From: WJKG01 sp964627305
GTDB lineage: Bacteria > Zixibacteria > MSB-5A5 > GN15 > FEB-12
DNA: 64,000 nt
Direction: 5' to 3'
NCBI GenBank assembly: GCA_964627305.1
Contig: CAZVHP010000001.1
Coordinates: forward strand, 310,001-374,000
Shown piece by piece: positions 8,153 through 16,839 of the stretch. Within the stretch, counting starts at the first letter, position 1. Each line of letters starts with the position of its first letter. Made by a program: the position numbers and the translations under genes. The notes under the pieces were generated by a model. It saw nothing but the letters and a program-made list of their open reading frames with translations. It ran no database searches and was not told the DNA's origin.

Positions 8153-11100
8153 GTGACTGTCCGCACCGCGATTTCCTCAGCCATCTTCATCTGTATCCTG
8201 ATCCTCGCCTCGGCTGCCTTCACCGCCGCCGATGAAATCCTGTACGCCCGATACCCGGTCCTGTCTCCGGATAACCAGACCATCGCCTTTACCTGGCAGG
8301 GCGACATATGGGCTGTTCCCGCAGGTGGGGGAGAGGCAACCCGCCTGACGGTCCATGAGGCCGAGGACATCAGACCGTACTACTCACCCGACGGACGCTG
8401 GCTCATGTTCTCCTCGCGGCGCTACAACAACTACGATGTCTTCATCATACCCGCCACAGGCGGCTCGGCCAAACGCCTGACTGTTCATTCCTCCGACGAC
8501 TTCGGCTCCGGCTGGACCCCCGGCAGCGACAGCGTCATCTTTACCTCGCATCGCAACTCCCGTCGCGATATCTACGCCGTCTCCATCGAGGGCGGAACTC
8601 CGGTCGGACTGGCCACCACCCCGTGGGAACACCTGTACGGCGGTCGCATCTCCGGCGATGGCACCAGGCTGCTGTTCGCCAGCGGCTCCGGCCTGTCTCG
8701 TTGGTGGCGACGCGATTTGCGTACGGCTATGGTCGCCGATCTTTACGTTCAGGATCGCACCGTCACGCCGTTCACCTCCACGCGACTAACCAATCACGGC
8801 GGTCACGACCTGTGGCCGGTCCTCAACTGGGAGACCGATGATGTCTACTTCGTCTCCTGCCGCGGCGACTGGGCGCAGGTGTTCCGAACGGATTTGTCCG
8901 GCCTTGAGGCGACTCCCATCACCAGCTTTGACGGCGATGGCGTCCAGTGGCTGAACAGCAATCCCCAGGGAACCCAGCTCGTGTTTGAACAGGGTTTCAA
9001 GATCTGGCATCTGGACCCGTCGCTTCCCGCTCTCAGGTCCGTGCCCATTCGCATCGCCACCGATGAGCGAACGAACCTCATCGAACACAAGCGCCTCACC
9101 GAAGATGTCGAGTGGTTCCAGTTGTCTCCTGATGGTCGGAAGATCGTCGCCGTCGTTCACGGTGAACTCTATCTCCTGCCTGCCGAGGACCCCCGGCTCG
9201 CCCGCCGTCTGACAGAGACATCTGCACGAGAACGCTTCCCTGTCTGGGGGCCGGACTCGCGCACCATCTACTATGCCTCCGACCGCAATGGCAACTACGA
9301 CATCTTCGCTCTTGATGCCACTACCGGCGAGGAACGCCAGCTCACCCGTGACAGTGTCGACGAAACCAAGCCGTTGGTGTCTCCCGATGGTCGCTGGCTG
9401 GTCTTCTATCGCGGCCTCAGGCAGATCAGTCGCTACGATCTGGCCAAGGACAGGGAGTCCGTATGGATCGAAGGACCCTTCCTTGACGGCGGTGTAGCAA
9501 TGACTATGGAATACGCCTGGTCACCAGATTCCAAATGGCTCACGTACACAATGGGGGGCCCCACCTTCGAGTCCAATACCTATGCCGCTGACTTCGAGAA
9601 CAACCGGTACAACCTGAGTCTGTTTGTCGACTGGAACTACCGTCCGCTCTTCTCGCCCCGGGGCGATTATGTGTATTTCACCTCCAACAATCGTTGGGAT
9701 CGCGGCATCTACCGCGTGCACCTCCAGCCCCGCCCAATCGAGTTCGACGAAGCCGCCATTGACAGCCTGTTCGTGGAGACCGAGAAGCATAAGGCGAAGG
9801 GCAACGACCGCGGCCCGGACAGGGACAGCCTCCAGGCTGCACCTTTCGAAGTCACCATGGACACCAGTCGCATTGACCTGCGCCGCGAGAAGATGGTTCG
9901 CCTCGATGCCCCCGGCGAGTCTCCTGTCGTCACCCCCGACGGCAAACAGCTTCTGTTCGTCGCTCCGGTCCTTGGCAAACCCGAGATATGGTCGGTCAGG
10001 ATCGACGAGGACGATCCGAACCTCACCCAGATCACGCGTTCGGGCAAAGCCAAGACACAGTTGCAGGTGTCGCCGGACGGCAAGCGAGTCTTCTACCTCC
10101 AGAGCGGCAACATCCTGAGCTGCGAGATCGAATCTGCCAAATGTGAAAGCCTGCCGCTTTGCGCCGAGCTTGAGGTCAACACCATCGAGAACAACCGGCA
10201 GAAGTTCCGCGAAGGCTGGCAGATGCTCAACAGCTATTTCTATGACACGACTTTCCACGGCACCAACTGGGACGGCGTCCGGGCCAGGTATCAACCGGTC
10301 GTGGACCACATCCGCTCCGAGGAGGAGTTCCGCAATCTCTTCATGGAACTGATGGGCGAACTGCGCGCCTCTCACCTGCACATCTACTCCCGTGAACCCG
10401 GCCCTGCACCGGCCGTGCGCACCGGCTGTCTCGGGGTCGACTGGGATTACGGCGCCCTGCGAGACGAGGGCATGCTTCGAATCGGAACTGTCCTGCCGTC
10501 TTCCGCCGCCGCTCGTGCCGGCCTCAAACCGGGCCAGGTTCTGCTCGCAGTGAACGAGACACCGTTGGCCACAACGACCAACGTTCATGAACTGCTCGCC
10601 GGCACAACCGGACGCCGGGTGACTGTCACCGTGTCGGACAAACCCGGAGGCAAGACCATGCAGGTCGAACTCAAACCGGAGTCTGAAGGTGCAGAGAACA
10701 ACCATCGCTACGAGGCGTGGATAGTGCGCAACCGTGCCATCGTCGACTCGCTTTCCGGCGGTCGCCTGGCCTATCTTCACATTCGCAGCATGAACCAGCC
10801 CGCTTTGGAGCGCTTCGAGCAGGAACTGGTCAACTTGGCCGAAGACAAGCTTGGTGCCATCATCGATGTCCGCTTTAACGGCGGCGGCTGGACAGCCGTG
10901 CATATTCTGGGCACCCTTATCAAATCACCATATATTATGCGTTCCTTCCGCGGCGAACCGCCAACATCAGAGAACAAGATGCGTTCCAAGGCATGGGAAC
11001 GCCCCCTCGCGCTGCTGATCAACAGCGCCTCCGGATCCAACGCCGAGATCTTTGCCGAAGGGTTTCGCAAACTCGCACTCGGCCCGGTCATCGGCACACA

Positions 11101-11326
11101 TACCAGCGGTGCCGTCATCGGCACCAGCTCGTATGAGCTGATCGACGGCACGACTATCCGACGGCCATCATGGGGAGCCTTCACTACCGACATGGTAGAC
11201 ACAGACTTAACCCCTCGCCAACCGGATGTCGTGGTAGAGATGCTGCCCGATGATTACATTAACGAACGCGACCCGCAACTGACCCGCGCCGTCCGAGAGC
11301 TGATCGACGAACTGGACCGCCGATGA
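8153..11326 (+). CDS. Secreted tricorn-like S41 serine protease
   Basis: 1057 aa from a GTG start preceded by AAGGGAG. A signal peptide occupies about residues 1-26. Two TolB/WD40-like beta-propeller blocks follow (repeated SPDGRWLMFSSRR, SPDGRKIVAV, SPDSKWLTYT signatures), as in tricorn protease. Then come a C1 helical domain (about 690-750, REGWQMLNSYFYDTTFHGTNWDGV), a PDZ domain (about 765-855) and an S41 catalytic domain with nucleophile Ser962 in ASGSNAE. Archaeal tricorn is cytoplasmic; the leader here places this homologue in the periplasm or outside. Together with the two C10 proteases it forms a proteolytic neighbourhood, apparently as a separate transcript. Confidence 0.88.
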   Translation: MTVRTAISSAIFICILILASAAFTAADEILYARYPVLSPDNQTIAFTWQGDIWAVPAGGGEATRLTVHEAEDIRPYYSPDGRWLMFSSRRYNNYDVFIIPATGGSAKRLTVHSSDDFGSGWTPGSDSVIFTSHRNSRRDIYAVSIEGGTPVGLATTPWEHLYGGRISGDGTRLLFASGSGLSRWWRRDLRTAMVADLYVQDRTVTPFTSTRLTNHGGHDLWPVLNWETDDVYFVSCRGDWAQVFRTDLSGLEATPITSFDGDGVQWLNSNPQGTQLVFEQGFKIWHLDPSLPALRSVPIRIATDERTNLIEHKRLTEDVEWFQLSPDGRKIVAVVHGELYLLPAEDPRLARRLTETSARERFPVWGPDSRTIYYASDRNGNYDIFALDATTGEERQLTRDSVDETKPLVSPDGRWLVFYRGLRQISRYDLAKDRESVWIEGPFLDGGVAMTMEYAWSPDSKWLTYTMGGPTFESNTYAADFENNRYNLSLFVDWNYRPLFSPRGDYVYFTSNNRWDRGIYRVHLQPRPIEFDEAAIDSLFVETEKHKAKGNDRGPDRDSLQAAPFEVTMDTSRIDLRREKMVRLDAPGESPVVTPDGKQLLFVAPVLGKPEIWSVRIDEDDPNLTQITRSGKAKTQLQVSPDGKRVFYLQSGNILSCEIESAKCESLPLCAELEVNTIENNRQKFREGWQMLNSYFYDTTFHGTNWDGVRARYQPVVDHIRSEEEFRNLFMELMGELRASHLHIYSREPGPAPAVRTGCLGVDWDYGALRDEGMLRIGTVLPSSAAARAGLKPGQVLLAVNETPLATTTNVHELLAGTTGRRVTVTVSDKPGGKTMQVELKPESEGAENNHRYEAWIVRNRAIVDSLSGGRLAYLHIRSMNQPALERFEQELVNLAEDKLGAIIDVRFNGGGWTAVHILGTLIKSPYIMRSFRGEPPTSENKMRSKAWERPLALLINSASGSNAEIFAEGFRKLALGPVIGTHTSGAVIGTSSYELIDGTTIRRPSWGAFTTDMVDTDLTPRQPDVVVEMLPDDYINERDPQLTRAVRELIDELDRR

Positions 11327-11393
11327 ATGCAGAAGTCCGATGCCCGGATAAAAGGATGCGCGCCTGACCGATTTTTGGCCCCATTCTCGGTGT

Positions 11394-11428
11394 AAGCACT
11401 TGACAAAGTGCTTGCAAGACTGTTAATT
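11394..11428 (+). promoter_or_regulatory. Candidate qmoAB promoter with an inverted repeat
   Basis: AAGCACTT and AAGTGCTT (11394-11401 and 11406-11413) form an inverted repeat around GACA. The same bases contain a perfect -35 box TTGACA (11400-11405), with a weak -10 TTAATT 17 bases downstream. A second possible pair lies nearer the gene (TTGAGC 11470-11475, CACAAT 11493-11498, 17-base spacer). Which one is used cannot be told from sequence. Confidence 0.4.
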
Positions 11429-11439
11429 GGCCGGAAAGT

Positions 11440-11457
11440 TTGTTACGAACTTCACAA
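11440..11457. promoter_or_regulatory. CRP/FNR-family (HcpR-like) operator upstream of qmoAB
   Basis: TTGTTA CGAACT TCACAA: one mismatch to TTGTGA-N6-TCACAA, the core recognised by CRP-type regulators and the motif reported for HcpR in sulfate reducers. It lies 71 bases before the qmoA ATG. The same motif stands upstream of the other four sulfate-respiration units. Confidence 0.65.
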
Positions 11458-11528
11458 GCGACTTATGACTTGAGCATACTAACACAATCGCCCACAATTA
11501 GTTGGGCGTTGGCGATAAGGAGATAGAT

Positions 11529-12809
11529 ATGGCCAAGTACGAACCGGGCGACGATGTCATCCGCGCGGAGACACTCGTAGTCGGGGGCGGCATCGCCGGT
11601 ATGACAACGGCCATCGAGACCGCTGAGGTCGGGCGCGACGTTATCCTCTTGGAACGTCAGCCCACTTTGGACGGCCGCGTTGCCTCGTCGTATCAGTATT
11701 TCCCCAAACTGTGCCCCCCTACCTGCGGTATCGAGATCAATCTCAAGAGAATCCGCATCAACCCGCATATCCGGGTACTCACTCTGGCCGAGATCGAGTC
11801 AGTCAGCGGCTCTCCGGGCGATCTGGAGGTCAGAATCACTCTGAAGCCTCGATATGTGAATGAGCGTTGCACCTGCTGTGGCGAGTGCGCCAAGGTCTGC
11901 GAGATAGAGCGCGACAACGACTTCAACTATGGTCTGGATAAGACCAAAGCCATATACCTGCCGCACATGATGGCTTACCCGCAACGCTATGTCGTCGACC
12001 CGAGATTCGTCAACGACCCGGCCATGAAGAAATGTGTCGAGGCCTGCGAATACGGTGCCATCGAACTGGACATGCAGCCGCGCACAATCACCGCCAAAGT
12101 CGGCGCCATCGTCTGGGCAACCGGTTGGAAGCCATACGACGCCACCAAACTGGACAATCTCGGATTCGGCAAGATCAAGAACGTCATTACCAACGTTATG
12201 ATGGAGCGCCTGGCTGCGCCCAACGGTCCCACCGAGGGCAAGATCCTCCGCCCGTCCGATCAGAAGGAAGTCAAGTCCGTCGGTTTCGTGCAGTGTGCCG
12301 GCTCTCGCGATGAGAACCACCTGCCGTATTGCTCCGCCATCTGTTGTCTTGCCTCGATGAAAGAGGCAACTTACGTACGAGAGCAGTATCCCGACGCCAA
12401 AGTCCATATCTTCTACATCGATGTGCGCTCCCCGGGGCGCATGGAGGACTTCTACGTCAAACGTCAGGAAGATGACAAGATCCACTTCCACCGTGGCAAA
12501 GTAGCCCGCATAACTGAAAACACCGCCAACGGAAACCCCATTCTGGAAGCCGAGAATACCCTGACCGGTGAGATCACCAAGACCGAAGTGGAGATGGCTG
12601 TTCTCGCGACAGGAATGGTCCCAAACAACATCGACGTCAAGCCGCCGCTCGATACACCGCTGGACGACTTCGGGTTTATTGTCCAGGGTTTCGAGCAAAA
12701 CGGCGTCATCGGTGCCGGTGTTGCTGTCAGGCCATTCGATGTCTCGCAATCGGTACAGGACGGCACCGGGGCTGCCCTGAAGGCTATGAACGTCGGGGCA
12801 AGGAGGTAA
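11529..12809 (+). CDS. qmoA: QmoA, FAD subunit of quinone-interacting membrane-bound oxidoreductase
   Basis: 426 aa HdrA-related flavoprotein. ATG 11529 is chosen because AAGGAG lies 6 bases before it. The N-terminal FAD motif is VVGGGIAGMTTAIETAE (about 17-33). A Cys cluster, CTCCGECAKVC (114-124), and the distal Cys169/Cys173 (CVEACEYGAI) should hold a [4Fe-4S] centre. A second nucleotide-binding half contains SVGFVQCAGSRDENHLPYCSAICC. QmoA with QmoB and QmoC carries quinol electrons to adenylylsulfate reductase. It sits 3 bases ahead of qmoB; qmoC is 22 kb away. HdrA homologues of other pathways look alike, but the context is decisive. Confidence 0.93.
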   Translation: MAKYEPGDDVIRAETLVVGGGIAGMTTAIETAEVGRDVILLERQPTLDGRVASSYQYFPKLCPPTCGIEINLKRIRINPHIRVLTLAEIESVSGSPGDLEVRITLKPRYVNERCTCCGECAKVCEIERDNDFNYGLDKTKAIYLPHMMAYPQRYVVDPRFVNDPAMKKCVEACEYGAIELDMQPRTITAKVGAIVWATGWKPYDATKLDNLGFGKIKNVITNVMMERLAAPNGPTEGKILRPSDQKEVKSVGFVQCAGSRDENHLPYCSAICCLASMKEATYVREQYPDAKVHIFYIDVRSPGRMEDFYVKRQEDDKIHFHRGKVARITENTANGNPILEAENTLTGEITKTEVEMAVLATGMVPNNIDVKPPLDTPLDDFGFIVQGFEQNGVIGAGVAVRPFDVSQSVQDGTGAALKAMNVGARR

Positions 12810-12812
12810 GCG

Positions 12813-15092
12813 ATGGATCCCAAAGTAGGAATCTACATATGCAAGGGTTGTGACATCGCTAAGGCCGTCGATGTCGACAAGCTTGTCGAGGAGGCCGGCA
12901 AGGGCAAGAACGTCGCCGTGTGCAAGGCACAGGATGTGATGTGCGCCCGTGAAGCGGTGGAACAGATTAACAAGGATATCGAGTCCGAAGGTCTCAACAG
13001 AGTTGTCATCGGCGCCTGCTCGCCGCGCGTATTCCCTGAAGTCTTCGATTTCGGACCGAAGGTGCTTACCGAGCGTGTCTCGCTGCGCGAGCACGTTGCC
13101 TGGTCTCACGAAACCGACGATGAAGAAGACATGGAAATGCTGGCCCAGGACTATATGATGATGGGTCTGGCCAAAGTCAATCACACTGAACCGCCCGAGC
13201 CGTTCATCGCCGAGACCTCCAAAGATGTCCTCGTCGTCGGCGGTGGTGTCGCCGGCATGACGGCCGCTCGTGCCATTGCCGACGCCGGCTACAAGGTGCA
13301 CCTGGTCGAGAAGGAAGACCATCTCGGCGGCTGGGCTGCCAGGTATGCGAAGGTCTTCCCGAAACAGCCTCCGTATGATTCGCTTGAGGACTTCGATGTC
13401 GACTCGCTCATCAAGACCGTTGAATCCCACGACAAGATCACGGTCCACAAATCCTCTGCCGTCAAGAAGAGCAAAGGACAACCGGGCGAGTTCATGGTTG
13501 AACTGAGCAATGGCTCCGCCCCCGAACCGTTTACAGTCGGAGCCATCATTCTCGCGTCCGGCTGGAAACCTTACGATCCGGCCAAACTGGGCAAGTGGGG
13601 ATACGGCATTTCGCCGGACGTCATCACCAACGTCCAGATGGAAGACATGATGAAAAGCGGCGCCATCAAGCGCCCGTCAGATGGCAAAGCCCCCGAAAGC
13701 GTCGCGTTCATCCAGTGTGCCGGTTCGCGCGACAAGGACCACCTCCCGTATTGTTCGGCCGTGTGCTGCCGGGTGTCGCTCAAACAGGCGAAATACGTGC
13801 GTGAAGCATACCCCGATGCCAAGGTCTACATCATCTACAAGGACCTCCGTTCGCCACAGCAGTATGAGTTGTTCTATCAGAACGCACAGGCCGATGAAGG
13901 CATTTTTTTCACCAAAGGCGAAATCGGTGAGGTAACCTCCAACGGCGATGGTCGGGTGACTATCAATGTCTCCGAAACGCTGCTTGGTGAGGATATCCAG
14001 GTCAAGGCCGATATGGTCGTGCTGGCGGCTGGTATGGTGCCAACCACCAGGGTCGAGGGCGTCAAGGGTGATCTCGACGTCATGGCCGAGGTGGCCGAGA
14101 TGCTCGATGCCGGTGAGATTCCCAAGGAGGAAGAGAAGGAAGAGGCACTCGAGGACGGCAAAAAAGCCGCTGCCGGAGCCGAAAAGGGCGCCAAAATCCT
14201 GAACCTGTCCTATCGCCAGGGAACGGACCTGCCCACTCTCAAGTACGGTTTCCCGGACTCCCACTTCATTTGTTTCCCCTATGAAACCCGCCGCACTGCC
14301 GTTTACGCGGTCGGAGGTGTTCGTGCCCCTATCGACATTGCCGGCACCATCAACGATGCCTATGGAGCCGGGCTGAAAGCCATTCAGGCCGTGGAATCCA
14401 TCGCCAGGGGAGCCGCCGTGCATCCTCGCGCGGGCGATCTGTCGTATCCGGAGTTCTTCCTGCAGCGTTGCACCCAATGCAAGCGATGTACCGAAGAATG
14501 TCCGTTTGGAGCTCTCGATGAAGATGACAAGGGTACGCCCAAGCCGAACCCCTTCCGGTGCCGTCGTTGCGGCGTCTGCATGGGGGCCTGCCCGGAGCGT
14601 ATTGTCACCTTCAAAGACTACAACATCAGCATGGTCTCCAATATGATCCGGTCGATCTCCATGCCCGATGAATTCGACGAGAAACCGCGAATACTCGCTT
14701 TCGTGTGCGAGAACGATGCCATGCCCGCACTGGAGATGGCTTCCTCATTGCGCATGAAGTACAACGAGATGATTCGCATCATCCCGTTGCGCTGCCTGGG
14801 CTCCATGAACACCATCTGGATCAGCGATGCCCTTTCCAACGGTTTCGATGGTGTCATCCTGCTGGGCTGCCGCAAGGGAGAGGACTACCAATGCCACTTC
14901 GTCCGCGGCTCGGAACTCGCCCAGTACCGGATGGAGAATGTCAGGGAGAAACTCAAACAACTCGTGCTTGAGGAAGAACGGGTCGAGGTCCACGAAGTCG
15001 CCATCTCCGAGTTTTACAAAATCCCGAAGATCTTCAATGACTTCCTGGAAACCATCGAGTCGGTCGGCCTGAATCCCTATAAAGGCATGTAG
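12813..15092 (+). CDS. qmoB: QmoB, HdrA-MvhD-like flavoprotein subunit of the Qmo complex
   Basis: 759 aa, usual QmoB size; AAGGAGG precedes the ATG. Domain order: N-terminal Fe-S/Cys segment (IYICKGCDIAKAV), FAD domain with VVGGGVAGMTAARAIADAG (about 140), HdrA core with CAGSRDKDHLPYCSAVCC, two ferredoxin clusters (CTQCKRCTEECP about 552 and CRRCGVCMGACP about 589), and a C-terminal MvhD-like domain (AFVCENDAMPALEM...GCRKGEDYQCHF). It moves electrons between QmoC and the AprAB side. A charged Glu/Lys-rich linker lies at about 430-460. A strong terminator follows, so qmoAB is a two-gene unit and qmoC is not part of it. Confidence 0.95.
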   Translation: MDPKVGIYICKGCDIAKAVDVDKLVEEAGKGKNVAVCKAQDVMCAREAVEQINKDIESEGLNRVVIGACSPRVFPEVFDFGPKVLTERVSLREHVAWSHETDDEEDMEMLAQDYMMMGLAKVNHTEPPEPFIAETSKDVLVVGGGVAGMTAARAIADAGYKVHLVEKEDHLGGWAARYAKVFPKQPPYDSLEDFDVDSLIKTVESHDKITVHKSSAVKKSKGQPGEFMVELSNGSAPEPFTVGAIILASGWKPYDPAKLGKWGYGISPDVITNVQMEDMMKSGAIKRPSDGKAPESVAFIQCAGSRDKDHLPYCSAVCCRVSLKQAKYVREAYPDAKVYIIYKDLRSPQQYELFYQNAQADEGIFFTKGEIGEVTSNGDGRVTINVSETLLGEDIQVKADMVVLAAGMVPTTRVEGVKGDLDVMAEVAEMLDAGEIPKEEEKEEALEDGKKAAAGAEKGAKILNLSYRQGTDLPTLKYGFPDSHFICFPYETRRTAVYAVGGVRAPIDIAGTINDAYGAGLKAIQAVESIARGAAVHPRAGDLSYPEFFLQRCTQCKRCTEECPFGALDEDDKGTPKPNPFRCRRCGVCMGACPERIVTFKDYNISMVSNMIRSISMPDEFDEKPRILAFVCENDAMPALEMASSLRMKYNEMIRIIPLRCLGSMNTIWISDALSNGFDGVILLGCRKGEDYQCHFVRGSELAQYRMENVREKLKQLVLEEERVEVHEVAISEFYKIPKIFNDFLETIESVGLNPYKGM

Positions 15093-15122
15093 GCAAGACA
15101 ATAACAACTGCATCTGCGAATC

Positions 15123-15149
15123 AGAACCCCCAAACTTGGGGGTTCTTTT
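15123..15149 (+). terminator. Intrinsic terminator of qmoAB
   Basis: AGAACCCCCA and TGGGGGTTCT form a perfect 10-bp stem with a 4-base loop, running into TTTT. It lies 30 bases after the qmoB stop. Confidence 0.9.
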
Positions 15150-15580
15150 CATTTGGCCCTGTGCGCCCATATCCAGTCACTCAAGGTCTCAGATTCTGGG
15201 GGAATGTAGGGTTTATATGTAAAATCAACCTGGACACAAACACGCACCAGAGCCTTGAAATCACATTCACTTACAATGTTAAACTCTTTAATGACAATGC
15301 TTTTAATCGTGAAGCTCGCCAACTTGACACTACCCCGTGAGTAACTGCCTTGTGACTGGAGTTAAGGAAATTTTTCACATTTTGCTCTTGACTCCGAAGG
15401 CCAAAAGCATTATCAAAACAAATGATCAAATAGTGAAAAAAATAACGAGTGCGCCGGACAAAACTTACTAATCTTGTAAGGAATACCGAACTTTGTGACG
15501 ATAATCACAAGCAATTCGTTGGAGTGAAACAGGCAATTAGAAGATTTTCAACGATTTACTATCCGAACTGAGGAGTTGCA
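15150..15580 (+). promoter_or_regulatory. AT-rich control region upstream of dsrAB
   Basis: About 430 bases without a gene, visibly richer in A and T than the flanking coding DNA. A possible sigma70 promoter is TTGACT (15388-15393), 17-base spacer, TATCAA (15411-15416). A CRP/FNR-type operator lies further down (15493-15510), with a weak pair after it (TTGGAG 15519-15524, AGATTT 15542-15547). The dsrA ribosome-binding site is GAGGAG-like, just before ATG 15581. A long leader is possible if the distal promoter is used. Confidence 0.45.
15493..15510. promoter_or_regulatory. CRP/FNR-family (HcpR-like) operator upstream of dsrAB
   Basis: TTGTGA CGATAA TCACAA, a perfect palindrome with 6-bp half-sites and a 6-bp spacer. 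It lies 70 bases before the dsrA ATG, almost the same distance as the qmoA site (71). Confidence 0.8.
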
Positions 15581-16777
15581 ATGGCTGACAATCTACCCAA
15601 AACCCCCAAGCTCGACGAGCTTGAAAAGGGCGGTTGGCCGAGCTTCGTGAAAGAGATCAAGATGGCCGCCAAGGGAAGCCCTATGGCGGCAGATCTGCTT
15701 GGCCAATTGGAGCAGTCCTTCGAGGAAAGAATTGGCCACTGGAAGCACGGCGGTATCGTCGGTGTTATGGGCTATGGCGGCGGTGTAATCGGACGTTACT
15801 CTGACCTGCCGGACAAGTGGCCCAATATCTCACATTTCCACACCATGCGTATCAACCAGCCCGCAGGGTGGTACTATACCTCTGATGCCCTGCGCAAGAT
15901 CTGTGACATCTGGGAGGAGCACGGCTCCGGTCTGACCAACATGCACGGCTCCACCGGCGACATCATCCTGCTCGGTACCCGTACCGAACAACTTGAACCG
16001 GTCTTCGAGAAGCTTGGTAAGATCGATTTCGATATCGGTGGCTCCGGCTCCGATCTTCGCACCCCTTCCTGTTGCTGTGGCAAATCCCGCTGTGAGTGGG
16101 CCTGCTATGACACCATGCAGTCCTGCTACGATTTGACTATGCACTACCAGGACGAGTTGCACCGTCCGGCCTTCCCGTACAAGTTCAAGTTCAAGTTCTC
16201 CGGCTGTCCCAACGACTGCGTAGCCTCCATCGCGCGTGCCGATATGTCGTTCATCGGGACCTGGCGTGACGCTATCCGCATCGATCAGGATGCGGTGCGC
16301 GAGTACGTTGACCGTGGACTGAACATTCAGGAGGACGTCATCAGCCGCTGCCCCGGCAACTGCATGGAGTTCGACGGCAAGGAACTGCATATCGAAAACA
16401 GCTACTGCAAGCGCTGTATGCACTGCATTAACGTGATGCCGAAGGCGCTCCGTCCCGGTACCGACACCGGCGCCACCATTCTCATTGGTTCCAAGGCCCC
16501 CATCATCGAGGGCGCCCTGCTGTCCTCCGTCCTCATCCCGTTCTACAAGATGGAACCTCCGTACGAGGACCTCAAGGAACTGATCGAGGAGATCTGGGAC
16601 GTCTGGTGTGAAGAGGGCAAGAACCGCGAGCGCATCGGAGAATTCATCCAGCGCGTCGGCATGGGGAACTTCCTCGATGCCATCGGGATGGAACCCGTTC
16701 CTGAGATGGTCGCCCATCCGCGCGAGAATCCCTATGTCTTCTTCGAGGAAGACGAGGACGATGAGGACGAGGGCTGA
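15581..16777 (+). CDS. dsrA: Dissimilatory sulfite reductase alpha subunit
   Basis: 398 aa. DsrA binds siroheme coupled to a [4Fe-4S] cluster; with DsrB it reduces sulfite by up to four electrons, handing the product to DsrC. Visible motifs are CCCGKSRC (164-171), the Cys209-x3-Cys213 pair (SGCPNDC) that completes the siroheme-cluster site, and an inserted ferredoxin domain with Cys257, 261, 276, 279 and 282 (NSYCKRCMHCINVMP). The protein is shorter than the roughly 420-440 residues of well-known DsrA proteins and ends in an acidic tail (FEEDEDDEDEG). It is first gene of the dsrABDNLC unit behind a CRP/FNR-type operator. Presence of dsrD and qmo and lack of dsrEFH argue for the reductive type. 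Confidence 0.97.
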   Translation: MADNLPKTPKLDELEKGGWPSFVKEIKMAAKGSPMAADLLGQLEQSFEERIGHWKHGGIVGVMGYGGGVIGRYSDLPDKWPNISHFHTMRINQPAGWYYTSDALRKICDIWEEHGSGLTNMHGSTGDIILLGTRTEQLEPVFEKLGKIDFDIGGSGSDLRTPSCCCGKSRCEWACYDTMQSCYDLTMHYQDELHRPAFPYKFKFKFSGCPNDCVASIARADMSFIGTWRDAIRIDQDAVREYVDRGLNIQEDVISRCPGNCMEFDGKELHIENSYCKRCMHCINVMPKALRPGTDTGATILIGSKAPIIEGALLSSVLIPFYKMEPPYEDLKELIEEIWDVWCEEGKNRERIGEFIQRVGMGNFLDAIGMEPVPEMVAHPRENPYVFFEEDEDDEDEG

Positions 16778-16839
16778 TTTGGCCTCCCCAGCGTCAAAGA
16801 TGAGAAACGACAATAACGTTACACTAATAGAGGTTTGAC

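Noticed and set aside
11799..13481. Long minus-strand open frame opposite qmoA and qmoB
   Set aside because: An antisense shadow caused by codon bias in a GC-rich gene; low-complexity Asp/His/Leu-rich product without motifs.
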